Origin: Melampsora larici-populina 98AG31
Taxonomy: Eukaryota > Basidiomycota > Pucciniomycetes > Pucciniales > Melampsoraceae
Assembly (NCBI RefSeq): GCF_000204055.1
Contig: NW_006768849.1
Coordinates: forward strand, 62,001-126,000
Length of the DNA stretch: 64,000 nucleotides
Direction of reading: 5' to 3'
Shown here in pieces: positions 35,479 to 48,209 of the stretch. The notes beneath the pieces are model-generated. The model made no database searches, was not told the DNA's origin, and saw only the letters and a program-made list of their open reading frames with translations. Positions within the stretch are counted from its first letter, which is position 1. Each line of letters begins with the position of its first letter. Position numbers and translations under genes: made by a program.

Positions 35479-36328
35479 TCATCTAGGGCTTATTTATCGT
35501 TTTCTCTGTACTTTTTGGAATTTTCTTCTTTTTTTATTGGTTCATATCCTCTTAGGTTGTACAAAGTTTAAAAACTATTTGTCTTCTAGATTGTTATCTA
35601 TGTCAAACCATCAAATCAATGTACTTTCTTTGTTACCCAAGTCAAGAATACAAAGAAAAAAAAATCAAATTACAACATGAAAAAAAAGATTGCAGCATCA
35701 TCTTTATCAAAAAGCAACCGAAAAAAAATATGTATGTACATCTTGTAGAATCCTGCACAAAATAATTTCTTGGTTGTTGAGAAAGAATCAGTAAAAGAGA
35801 TGAAATCAAACATGCTCACAGTCTGGTAGTATAGTACTGATGATTATGCTTGAAGTGCAATATGCTTGCCATACAGTGCTCCATGCACAAACAAACAAAT
35901 AAAAAAAAGAAAACGTCAAGATATAGCAGAACAAATTATATGAAAAACACGAAGAAAAAAGAAAGAATAGAAAACAATTCCTAACACATGATAACCCTAC
36001 TAATTACCAAAAAAAAAGGTGAGCGAAATAAGATGTTAATTAAATTGTGAATCATAGAACCCATGAAAAGGATAGAAAAGATTAAAAAGAATTGAACAAC
36101 TTGAGTAAGGGGGATCTCAAGTTTGTAAAAAAAATGATCACCAAGAAAAGAAAGAAAAAGTGAGCCAAAAGAAACTAAATCATATCTTCCTTGATGCTCA
36201 AGATCATTTCTTTATCAAACCCAGTGAACCCAAAAGAAATCGATCAAGAAATTCAAAAGGCACAATGCACAGAGAGAGAGAGAGTGATAAGAAGTAAGTG
36301 AAAAAAGAAAAAAAATAGATCTATAGTT
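35479..36328. other. Convergent 3' spacer between RNH201 and the DOCK gene
   Basis: AT- and A-rich; an (ag)n run occurs near 36,270. No gene seen. Confidence 0.5.
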
Positions 36329-39300
36329 TTACTGAAGCTTTGAATCACGAGCTTTATTTCGTTTATTACCAAACTTAAGACCCAGGATTGATCTTCGATC
36401 AGACGTCGTAGTATTTGATCTTTCCACCTTTTTATTTTTATCCGAATTCGTCACTTCAGATGTTGTACGAGTTGGAGTTGTTGTATTAGACGAAGTAGTT
36501 GGAGCTCGAACATGAGAGGTTGTTGTTCCAAGTACAAGTGATCGATTAGGATCAAGTGTCATACTGTTCCGAAAATTATTTCCATCAATTGCACTCTTGT
36601 TGCCTCCTGATGATGATACCCTTCCACCACCACTTCCACTTGACATGAAACTGTCTTTGAATAAAGGTGATGGAAAAGGCACCGAGAGTTGTAGACCCGG
36701 TGTAAAATCAGATCCACCGGTAAGTGCATCACTTGCTGCGTTCTTATATTTTGCTGATGCTCGTGACGAATTGCCCATACTACTTGATCCAATCGACATC
36801 GTGTGAGGCCGTCCTAGTGTGTTTTCGACTCCTCGGTTCGGTGGATGGAACTGAGATTGACCTTGGTTCTGAACTCCAAGGTCGAATGCTTGTGAGCTAG
36901 CGGATGGAAAATGAGACTTGAAGTCGGCACCGTCATCGAATTCATTCGCATCACTTGGAAACACCAAGGGTGTAGATGGTTGAACTGGCAGTCGACTAAT
37001 TTCGTCTGTAAAGTTCTTGTAGAAAACTGCAAAAAGGATGATTCATCATTAGTTCCAAATTCTTATGACTAGCGGTTGTTGAATATAATCATGTAGCCTA
37101 CATCTATATAAGGTGGAATGAAATGTTTTCATCTCAGGTGGACAAAGTGCTTGATGGAGTTTCAGGCCTTCATCAATCACAGCGGTCTGATTGTCGATTG
37201 CCTGTCGTAATAGAAGCACAGTCTCCTGTTGATCAGGATTTTGAGCGAGGTACTCGGGCCTTAAGAATGCTGTTCATTGACGCAAAAGTGTGATCAACGA
37301 GCATATCGGATAGAAAAGATTCCAAAAGATGCTCACCATTCCGGAAGGCGGGATTCCGCTATTGGCTGGAGCATCCACGGCACCATTGAGCGCCATTGAC
37401 AGTGGATTGGTGTTCAGTTTCGTACCACCGGTCTTACTGAGGGCGAGATAACGCCGCTGAAGTGTATCGAGCTCTCTTGTTTTCTGATCGGTGATCAGAA
37501 TCGCATTTTCGATGGGTGAGATCTCCAAAAACCTGATCTCTAACACCTCTGAACGTTGGAGTACCGTAGGGAATGCGTCTTCACAGACCAAAAAGGCTAT
37601 CATAGTAAAGAAAGATGACGAGTTGATTAGATGTTTGCTTTGGGTAAAGAAAAATCGCATATTCTGCTCAGCGCAAATAATGAACTTACTTTTTTCAACC
37701 CACATCATCACCGGATCCAAATTAGGCATCTCTTCCTTGCTAAACGGACGTGTATAACTGAAAGTGTTAGTCGCATTGTTTTCATAGTATTGTCGAACGG
37801 CATTCGGGACTTCGAGATTGGTAAAGATGATCGAATTTCGATCAGGTTCAGCTTGAACCTTGGTGATGTGTAAATACTGTCCTTCGGCATACTGCAACTC
37901 ATCACTTGATACTACATTGGCTCGGATGATTTGTGCATTCGGATGTTTGTTATTCATTCGATCGCAAAATTCTGCATATTTCTCAAACTCATACCCTCGA
38001 TAAACGAATTGACGGTTCTGCACACTCGGTGGGAAACCTAGACCATAAAATGCAACTCTAAAATACTCGCTAAAGTAACGTTCCGATTTGACTATCTTCT
38101 GATAGAGTGAAGATTGGTGGGCCAGAACTTCGGAGAGTCGCTCGTAGTCAAAGGAGACATGTTCGTACTGCTCCTGCAGTTCTTTACATATCTGAATACC
38201 GCTCTCCCAAGCTTTACCTTTGGCGAGGTAATCCAGAATACGAAGATATAGTGTCTAGATAGTCGGCAAAAAGATAAGTAATCAATTATTTCTAATTCAA
38301 AATTCGACAGATAGGATGACTCACTTCTTTTCGCCTGAATGCTGTTTGTTTGGGAAGCGCAAGCTCTGGCATGGCTTCCACCACGGTTTCCAAGTCCCAG
38401 CTATGAAGATCGGAATGCAGTCGCATCGCGAGACTATTCATAAACAGCATAAGTCAGCAATAGTCATTCACCGTATTGAGCGTATGACTTACCCTGCTTC
38501 AACATAATTACCACAGCTTGCATGAAAGTTGACAAGCTTGTGGACATAGTGGATATAAATCCCGCTTCGTCCAATATTACGGATGAACTGGATATAGGGC
38601 AGAAGTCAGTAGATGCGGGATGTGGATGAAAAATAAGGTTTGCACCGACTCACGGACATCAACTTGAGCGTCCCGATGACCCGATCGTCAATAAACTGTT
38701 TGGACCAAAAGAAATATCAAGATCTGAATCAGCACCAAAAAAAACGGCAAGAAAGCTAAAAAAGAACACAAACTGACCTCGTCACCGGGTGGTAGATTTC
38801 GAATGCTAAGCAACAATTCCAAGAATTGGTTCGTAGACTGCATAAAAGTCTCCACCTGTTTCTGTAAATGTTCATCAATCGGATCCGATTCGAAAAGAGA
38901 TTGTAATTGTCCAACAAAAAAAGCACGTGACATTTCGTCGTTCTGACTGCTAGGCGAATTTCCAAGTAAGCTATCTAACTTATCTATAATCTCATCGGTA
39001 ACCACCGTGCTATAATCATACAAGAACAAGATTCAATAATCGCATTTCTCGGCTTAATCCAGGATCCATAATACTCACAGATCTCGATTGGCTTGATATT
39101 CAGTGATCATGATACTGTACAACTGCGCGATTGTTACCAGCGATTTCAATTGAAATAATCCAGATAATGAATGTATGAAGTCGAGATAGTACGTACCATT
39201 GTTACTGCATTTGTTCTCATTTCGTCGTGGTGCGACAAGCACAGTTCTAAGACGAGTTCAACGATACCAGGAATGAATTGGATTTGATAACCGCCTGTGA

Positions 39301-42300
39301 TTCCCCACCAAACAGCTAGTCAGACGGACACAGAAAAAACCCTTGGATAACTTGAGAAGAGATATCAATCTTACCACAGGTTGTTGTATCGTCTCCAGCC
39401 TTCAAACTTTGAGATCCAATAGCTTCCCAACATCGTTTTAAGAGCTTGGATCCTTCACCCCTCACATCGCCGGCCAACTTCCAAACGGCTCTTCGTTTCT
39501 GAGGTGGGTATTCTTCTATGACTAAGTGTTGACTAGAAAGTAAACCGTGGAGAAGAACAAAAAAGTCTGACCAGAGTTCCGAATTGAAGACTCGATTCGG
39601 ATCTGAAGTGGGATCACCCGACACAGGCGTTCGGTTCAAAGTGGCAAATGGAGGGATAAACTCTCGTTCCATTAGCCTTGCAACGACTCGAACCAGTTTA
39701 AGACTGGTCTTATGTGACAAGATATTAATGTTGAGCCAATTTGCCGGGAATACCTTATTCTTCAGGATTGAATGAAAGACTTTGAATAGTTTTGAAAGGA
39801 ATGCGGTCAGGTTTTGTTTGCCTTCGACTTCAAGCATTACTTCCAAAAAGCTCGACAGCAACCGATCAGGCGAAAGAAGAATCATCGTCACCATCACGGC
39901 CGCAATTTCCCCAAGACCGTTTTGGGTGGACGGAACACTTTGTGACTGATTTGGATGATTGGAGCCAAAAGTGGGTTTCGTGGGCAAAGAACTCAACAAG
40001 GAGAATGGGTAGGATGCCGGGAAAACAATGGGAACCGGACTGATGACTGAGGCCGTAGTTCCAAGTCTTTGGACTGCCTCGATATTCGCCGGGTTCTCAA
40101 GTTCGGTAAAAGAATCCAGCAACTTTGGAAGTAACATGAGGAGATATTCGACATTGTCTTCTTCCTGAGCCAAGGCTGTTCGGTCTTGGTTGGTGTGAGG
40201 ATCAATTAAAGCCTCGTGTAGCTTGTCCAAAGCAACGGCTATGAGTGATGTGGAAATCCGGATACCTTCAAGCCAGCTCACTCTAGCAGAATCCTTGGTC
40301 GAATCAGTGTCCTTGGCCTTGATCATCGTGTATTCTTCGAATTCGCCAAGGTGAGGTTTGACCCAAGCTGTCAATTTAGGAATCAATTGTACTCGACAAT
40401 CAGGCAAATCAAAGATATGACTCATGATGATATGCTCCTGTAATAATAATTTCCATATCACAATTTTACCTTTTGTGGCCGAAATCGATTCAACAAAACT
40501 ATTGGCTTTCTCAAGAAGCTCGTGCGGTCCGCAGACTTTGCCTAATTCTGGTAACAAAGCGGCGAAGTGCTGTACTGCCAAAGTCTGAGTACCAATCACA
40601 GTACTCGAATTGAGAGACATCAAGGCGGTGATTTGATTCAAGACTGAGGTGATTTCATGCTTGAATTTCGTCTCAATCACATCTGAAGTAAGTCCTCCTG
40701 AGGTAAGATCTTTGCCGCGCTGAAGTTCTCGAGACCTGATGATAAATCGCAAAAGGTATCCCCAGACCTTGATGCTCGACCGAAGCGGCTGCGCGTTCTG
40801 CGGAGATGTTGGGTTTGAGAGAAGAGATTGAAGAGATCGAATAAGATGGGTCGAGGCGGTTGTGCAGGCGAAGTGTTGATCGATGTACAGATCAACTACG
40901 GGCTTGAAGTTCGTGAACCGTCGATCAGAAACGATCCCTAGTAGAGTTACCAATGCGTTGAATACAAGATCGTTGTATTCTTTGGTTTCGGCATTGACTC
41001 TTGAGACCAGCACGCCAAACAGCGCATCGAAGATATTTCGTAAGAATTTGCAAATCTCAACCTCAGAAGCAAACTTGAGTTTAGTCAATGTTTCCTGTAA
41101 TGATTGCGGCTGATCAAGAAGACGCTCCCACTTGATAAGCTTGAGGAGGACTTCATTTTGAGTATGCTGGGTCGAGCAGAGGAATGATCGAACGACAAAA
41201 GCATCTCTCAGTGGGATCAGAAGCTTGCTCAGAGCCGGTGTAATGTCTGGGGCAGTTTGTCCTGCCTCGAGCGAAGAGTTTACGCGGCAATATACTTCGG
41301 GTGTGGCGCTCTGTCGGTCATACTTGAATAATGCTAGGTTATGTTCACCATCGGGGATGAAAGTTTGATTGGTGGAAAAAAGAGGTAAGAAAGCGAATGC
41401 GAAGGGCTTGTCGATGTTGCCTGTCGTGTGATTTCGATTGTTCTTGTCTTGTCTATTTCGGAATGTAAAGAAGAGGTGACAGTCCTCAATGACGTCGGAA
41501 GAGATGTCCAATTTCATCAATTCACCCCAAGCTGATGAGGAGAAAGCAATTTGAGTATCTTTCTTCGCATCATAAAGCTCATATCATGATATCACGGACT
41601 CACTCGGGGTCTGGTTGTTTTTATAAACCATGGAATTGTACCTTGTCACTTTCGGCTCGCCTGATCCTCGGGAAATCACTCGTTCCAATACAAGTCCGGT
41701 CTTGGTCCTCAATTCAGCTGCGACTTCGATATTTTTGCCGGACGCGGTGGCAGTGATGATCTTCGATGATCCAGGATGGAAATAGGAGAAATCGCCCGAC
41801 CAAAGCTTGACGTAGATCTCGTTTCTGGCTGAGCCATGCGTAAAACAATAAAGTTTGAAAGTCAATGAAGGTCATCAATCGAATATTCTGTTTCATGAAT
41901 GATGAATCCGAGGTCATGTCCAGAAAACTCACAGTCATCCGGAAATACCACATCAGGAAACCCCAATCTTGATGTCAGTGGGATGTCGCTCAACCGTGCG
42001 CCGTTTTCCTTGATGATGGAAGTGGTGTCACCGTAAAACGTGCGTAGTTCGATTGCGATCGACTCATTCTTTGAACCACTCAAGTATGAACCTTGATTTT
42101 TGCTACTGCTTCCGTGAAAGCTGTTGAGAGGTCCAGCGTTGGACAAATGACCGGTACCGAAAAACTCCTTGACGCGGGAAGCAATGATATCCTCGTGTAA
42201 AGTAGGAAAGCTAGCTTCATTCACCGGCGAGAAGATATTCATGTGATAGTAAGATACAGGACTTTCCATAATGCCAGAGCCCAAAGTTCCGCCGGATGTA

Positions 42301-44466
42301 ATCTTTGGAAGAGATGGGCCAGATGAGCCTGAGGCCTGATTCGAGTGAGATGTATATGAGCTAATTTCAACCACAGCACAACCGAAAGGTCGTCTGATGG
42401 ATTGAGTGCCTAATCGAGGCTGGTAGAAAGTCATCCCACTATATTCACCATTTGAGTCCGGTAATGCGTATTGGGGTGAGTGAGCTCCTTCATAAGTCGG
42501 TGACATAGCTTCTTCAAAAGATGCTGTTGCTGATGCCGAGTCACCTTCGTAGACACCCGGTGATAAAATGTTGGACGAAGCACCGTCGGGAATACTACCA
42601 CTGGCAGATAGAGGAGGCTGATTGTTGGTGGTACTCTTCATTCCACCGTTCTTGACGATACGACAGACTAAAAATATCGAATCTTGTACATCGTGTTGAC
42701 TGAGATCCTTGAACATGGTCCTCACCGAGATCAAGTTTGAAGCCGTAAGTTTGATCGAGATGTCATCCGCACCTCCGGCGATATTTGGTGAGTGTTTCGA
42801 CTTGGTTCGAATAGGCAGGCCTAGATGATTGAGAATCACGCAAAACTCTTCTGTCAAGAACCTACTCTCGCTCTTGTTGTACAAGGAAAAGTAGAGTTCC
42901 ATCGTTTCCCCAACCGCGCAAGGACCGACTGAAACGGATTTGACGTCGATCATGACGTGATAAAACTTGGGTCGAGTGCCTTGAGCGGGATTCGAGAGTG
43001 CATGCTGGCCGCCAGGGTTTGGAGAGACGAATTCGGCTTGTTTTGGACTGATTGATTGAGTAGAGCGAGCGTTGGGAAGATGAGCATTCAGAGGTACTTG
43101 ATTTGGTTCACTAAGTTTGGATTGGTTATTGTTTGACATTGAGGAAATCGCATTGTTGGCCAGCGGATCTGGGAGATTGAGAGGCCCATTGACAAAACCA
43201 CGGTCGAGTGAAAGAGTTTGACTTAGATACGCCAGCTTGACTTGCCAAACGTACATTCGAATTGCCGACATCCAAGACCTTGAATCGACTGCTTCGAAAT
43301 CGACTTCAGTATCAACCAAGGCTCCATAGTCAGGATGTCGAACAATAATATCTAGATCCTGGACAAGATTCCCGTATACGAGCCGGTTGACAAGATCGTG
43401 TCGTAGTTTAGCCGCTTCTTCTGTGCTGAGAGTCTGAGCTAGCAATTGCCTACGACCCATATGAAGGGCCTCGATATGTTCTTTCATGATATGAAACAGT
43501 CGGTATTGCCTTTTGTTGAGATGAACAAAAAGTAACGTATACCACTCTCTCAAAGCACAAGCGATTTCATCCACCAGTGGCTCGTCCCTCCCCGAGACCG
43601 TTTCGTCTCCAGCTTTCAGTGATGGAAGAGGTGGAGGTAGTTTCTCTGGTCGGGGAATGGCTTCTATTTGCCGAGAATCAAGCGGATTGACAGCTCTTTG
43701 AATCGTTGAGCCAGTCTGATCGGTTTCGTCTTCTTCGAGTAGTGGATCCATCGGACCTGTCTTTGGATTATAACTTCTGATCGGAGTAGGTCCAGGTGTT
43801 GGTTGAGCATTGGCTCCAGCGATAGCCAAGATCGTAGAATCGAGATTTGTCAAGGTAGTACTCATCCGTTGAGATGAGTCATTCAAGGGCTCTCGAATCT
43901 GAAGATTTGCGGCGGGAAAGATTCCTAAAAAGACTTGAGGTTCTTCAGGTAAGACGAAATTCGAGCGAGTCGATTGAGGATAAGGAATCAAACTATCATT
44001 CTCGGCATATTGATCGAGTTGAGCTGAGGAAGGGAGATTCGAGAATGATGACTGATGTGAAGCATTAACGACATATCCTCTGTACCAGCCGGCACTGAGG
44101 TTACTCGAATGTAGGGAGGTGTTGGAAGATGGAATGTATTGTTCAAAAACATAACATTCATCACCCACGTCCAATGGAACCTAAGTCATCAGAGATCATA
44201 GAAGAAAAGGTGAGATTGGATTAGTTACTATTGAGTTAATAAGTAAATTGAGATGAAGATGTTACCTGATGAGGATTTGCAGGTACAAGTCGATGATCGG
44301 ATGAATGTGAATCAGCCGGCTGATGATCATCAGAAACTGAGAGAGTTCCCTTTCCTTTTGAATCGAGATTGATAGGAGTGAATGGATAGAGAACAGTTCC
44401 GTAAAGAATCTTGGGAAGTGGAATCCAACGACCAGCGAGAGAAAGTTCGACTGGATGTTGTACCAT
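36329..44466 (-). CDS. DOCK-family guanine nucleotide exchange factor (about 14 exons)
   Basis: DOCK proteins activate Rac/Cdc42-type GTPases through a C-terminal DHR-2 domain to control actin and polarity. Exons (minus): 44266-44466, 41933-44180, 41604-41828, 39375-41531, 39197-39294, 39079-39122, 38778-39009, 38654-38695, 38493-38587, 38325-38433, 37690-38254, 37337-37596, 37102-37269, 36329-37026, about 2,380 aa. An SH3-like N-terminus (VGDECYVFEQY ... GWYRGYVV) is followed by a DHR-1/C2 region with RNEIYVKLWSGDFS, a long helical middle, and DHR-2 with AGLAMRLHSDLHSWDLE, RVAFYGLGFPPSVQNRQFVY and FLVCEDAFPTVLQRSEVLEI. The tail is Ser/Thr-rich. The exon 12/13 junction is one base out of phase with the best donor and acceptor. 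Start chosen at MVQHPVELSLAGRW. Confidence 0.92.
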
Positions 44467-44554
44467 GATGAATGCTGATTGAAGTGATCGATGGAAGTGA
44501 AATCGAATGAAAGTCTGAATTAAAATCAAAGAAATCAAAAATCAAAATGAAAGA

Positions 44555-44695
44555 AATCAAATCAAATCAAATCAAATCAAATCAAATATTGAAATAAGAA
44601 GACGCGTGATCAGATGTGATCCAAATCAGAAATTAGAAATCGCTAATCGATCGAATCCAAAATTCAATATCTTTCTTTCTTTCTTTCTTTCTTTC
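44555..44695. repeat. Two microsatellites upstream of the DOCK start
   Basis: (ATCAA)n at 44555-44587 and (CTTT)n at 44671-44695, lying between the DOCK start codon and the left end of the transposon at 44727. Confidence 0.95.
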
Positions 44696-45163
44696 ATCAG
44701 ATTCACAATACCAATCCAATCAAATACAGTCAAACCGGAAAAGGTTGCCAAAAACAAAGATTTGAAAAGTCCAAGGAGGACGTGCACCACGTCAACAGGT
44801 GCTAATCTTGAGTACCGGATAGCTCTGCCGGAAAGGTGCTGGGAACAGCAACGCACCTCGACCCACCTTCTGTATGCATAAGGCTGCTAGTCTGAGAACC
44901 CGGTTGGCCTACCCGAAGGATGTTGGGATGGGTGTCGGACGATTCAAGCACCTCCTGCATGCAGAAATGTGTCGAGGAACCGGATGGAAGCCACCGTGAC
45001 GAAAGAATCATCAGCATCAATGGGGTCATTTGCTCACCTCCATCTGACTTTCTTGCCCTCCACTTCAATCTTTTGAATTTTTTTTGTCGCAAAAATTTTT
45101 CTTCAACCCATATTCACTCTTCCAAATCTATCACTTCCAAATCAACCTTTATTTCACCGAAAA

Positions 45164-47397
45164 ATGGCATCCCAAGACTCCCATTTCATCGCCCAAAAGC
45201 TGATTAATCAAGCTAAAAATGACTGCCAAGGTCCCTTTTTGGGGTGAGAATGTTTTTTTCCACACTCGTTTGGCACTATTCTGATGCTTGCTGTTGATTT
45301 ATTACAGACCCATGGATAATCCTAGCAGTCACGGAATGTCTGGCCAAATGGCTTTTGGATCCATAGGCCACCGTGCTCCGCCTTTTATGACTCCTTACAG
45401 TTATAGCAGTGCTGTAAAGATGTGAGAATTTTGTATTTCCATATCTTGATTGATAAAATTGCTGATACGATGTGCTGTTCATCTTAGGGGCATGGCCCAC
45501 CCTGGCGGAAACCGGATCTCCAGCCAGTTGACCGTGCCAAACTTAGGCCACCAAGCTCCGACGGCTTTGGCTCCAAATACTGCAACTGTGATTGTCAACG
45601 GGGCTAGCAACCCAAAGACCAATCATGTCGAGCTTGACGATGACAGCAGTATTTGTGTGGATGAACTCGATTGGACGCCTCCTCCTTTTGACGAACTCGA
45701 TTGGACCCCTCCTTTCCAAGCCTGCTCAGTACGAGTTTTCGAAGCCACCATGCAGTCGGACATCGCTACGGCCAGCCAATCCCATGGCAAGGGAAAGGCG
45801 ATACATGTTGGTTCGGTCACTTCGAATGAATCTGATGAAGCTCCCATTGAGTCTTCCATCAAAGGTAAAGGTAAGATTGTTTCTTGTTACCCATCCTACT
45901 TCTACATCGTAACTTACAGAACTCCTTCAAAACAGGTCCGGTGGTGGAAGTCAACGTAATGGGATCTTACAACCTGAAGCTCAGTTATTTAATGTACACT
46001 GAAAAGGGTGTGAATCCCCTCAAAATCTCGAGTCAAAAGTTGAAAAACAGCATCACAAAATGGATGCCTTATCGAATCGATCCAACCACCAAGATCATCG
46101 ACATCGACAACAACTCTTTCATTGCCCTGAAAGATATTCTTTTCACTGTGGCCGATACGATTGATACCGATGCTCCGGCGGGTGGTAATAGTGCAATTTT
46201 CAAATTGGCTGACGCTAGTGGAACAGTCACCATCAATGTTTATATCGATCGACATGAAGTTTTCAGTAGAAGCAAGTGTCGCAAACTTGTTGATGATCAA
46301 GATGTGCAAGACTTCTTTGCAGCGGTCCAGGATTGCCCTTTGAGAGAGGCCGGCATGACAATCTCGATGGCTGACCCTGCTAAGTCTGCCAAACTTGCTG
46401 ACACTGTACGTACTCTTATTTGTTTACACTTGCTTTCCCTGTATACTGAAAGCCTTTCTACTTGTAGAAAATCGTGATGGCTCAAACCCGACTCAAAGCT
46501 ATGAGCGCAATGAACAATGTCACGGTCACTGCTTCTCAATTGACCGATTCGCTTCCTCTTGACCCACTTCAAGTCCAACTTGAAGCTCTAATCAAGAAGT
46601 ATGGCAGCCTCGACAATCACAGCCGGGAGGGTTGGCGTGTGTATAAACCACACGAAGCATCCAAATACATGCAGATGAACTATGAGCACTTACACAAATG
46701 GGCTCAAGAATTGGTAAGCTCACATCAATATCTTTTTTTCATCAATTCTTATACTGATAATGTTTGTATTCAGGCCGAATCTCGTGCTGGAGTTGACTTA
46801 GATAACCCACCTATGTATCTTGAAGGCTTCAAATGGACCGATGTCAAACGACCTCTGTCGACTGCCGCTCCACAACACTCAGCCAAAAGAATCAAAGGTT
46901 CCAACTCAAACTATTCCCATATGGGCACCCCGGGTGGATACTCTGAGTGTCAGGGTTATCACATTGAGGTCAATCGAGAGGAGCTTGAAGAGTTGAAGAA
47001 GTATTGTACATTGGAGGAATTTCTGCTTGACGCGGGGATAGCCCCTTTCCTCGTTGACGATCTTTCTGAGCGGTTGGCCAATCACCACATCGATAGTTTT
47101 GAACAATTCCTATTCCCAGATTTAATGAACATCCGCGACGTACTGGCTTTAGGAATTTCTTGGGGAATCGCGATGAAGCTCTTTTCTCAAAGCCGATTAT
47201 TTTATCAACAAATGAAAAAGGAACTGGCCACCTGCAATCGAATCTTTGCTCGCGAGGGCCCCTATAACTTTAAGTCCTCCACCACCACCCCCCATAGCGG
47301 GCCAAGCAACTCGACCCCGCGTGCGCGTCAAGCTGGACCAAGTTGTGTTCCTGACACAGCTCCTAAGGCTGGAACTAGTCGTTCCTCTGGTCTTTAA
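45164..47397 (+). CDS. Transposon accessory protein of unknown function, 638 aa (6 exons)
   Basis: Exons: 45164-45243, 45308-45421, 45488-45870, 45936-46405, 46468-46713, 46774-47397; all GT-AG, all in phase. Start at ATGGCATCCCAAGAC (MASQDSHFIAQKLINQ). I do not recognise the protein. Visible: a low-complexity Pro/Ser/Gly N-terminus; two adjacent acidic-aromatic repeats DELDWTPPPF and DELDWTPPF at 123-141; a central folded region beginning VVEVNVMGSYNLKLSYLMY; a bipartite nuclear localisation-like signal (KRP...KRIK, 456-472); and a C-terminal helical block (about 510-582, CTLEEFLLDAGIAPFLVDDL ... LGISWGIAMKLF) whose spacing looks like a SAM domain. Lying inside the TIRs, convergent with the transposase, it probably serves the element, for example in DNA binding, targeting or regulation; that is inference. 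Confidence 0.85.
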
Positions 47398-47835
47398 CCG
47401 ATTTCACGAATTGTTTAACGAGGTCTTTCAACAAGATCCACTTTTACATTCAAACTGCCTTTGCTTTATCACATTTTGTGTGCGATTATGTTGTTTTTTC
47501 TTTTATCCAAGTTGTGTGCGATCTTCTGTGAGCCGTTCTTGATCTCTACGATTTCTATCGTTGTATAGGCAATATACGTCTTGAAATATACACGTATTTG
47601 ATTTTGCCAACAAAACCAAAAAGATGCTCTAAATGACTCGATCATTCCTGCGAGAACACCCTACTGAGGTTCATCCGAACCTTATGAATTCATGATCATT
47701 TTAGACATCACAGGACTTCTCTCACTAAGTGTCTAATCAGAGGTTAGACATTGGATCACATCGAAGTGATCCACATCTTAATCACTTCCACAGTTGAGAA
47801 CACTTTGGAATGTCCTTATGAAGGATAGAGACACA

Positions 47836-47889
47836 TAGCAAACCAATCTCTTTGATCGATCAAGTCAGATCAAAGAGATTGGTTCGCTA
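47836..47889. repeat. Long hairpin between the two transposon genes
   Basis: Arms 47836-47857 and 47868-47889 are inverted copies (21 of 22 bases) with a 10-base loop (gatcaagtca). It lies between the 3' ends of the accessory and transposase genes. Further short inverted words (gatcaagtcagatc, agatcaaatctgacttgatct) cluster at 47,700-47,940. It could end or destabilise convergent transcripts, or be a protein-binding site; neither is shown. Confidence 0.85.
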
Positions 47890-48209
47890 TCATCGATACT
47901 TTTTCAAAGATCAAATCTGACTTGATCTCTACACTCGATCATTTTTCAATGACCACCAGTACTCGGGTGTAACTTAGCCTATGTATTCATTGCTTAAAAG
48001 AAAACATAGATCAAACAGGAAGTATAGTCTTAAATGATTGAGCCGATTCAGTTCAGGATAAAACAATAAATAATTGAATAACAACATCTTCTTGATTTTG
48101 AGTGAACCGTTGAAAAAAGAGAAAAAACGATTGAAACATTGGTTTAACCAGGCCGATTTAATTTTGAGCGGACCAGAAAACATAGGGTACACAAAGGCTT
48201 AGACACATT

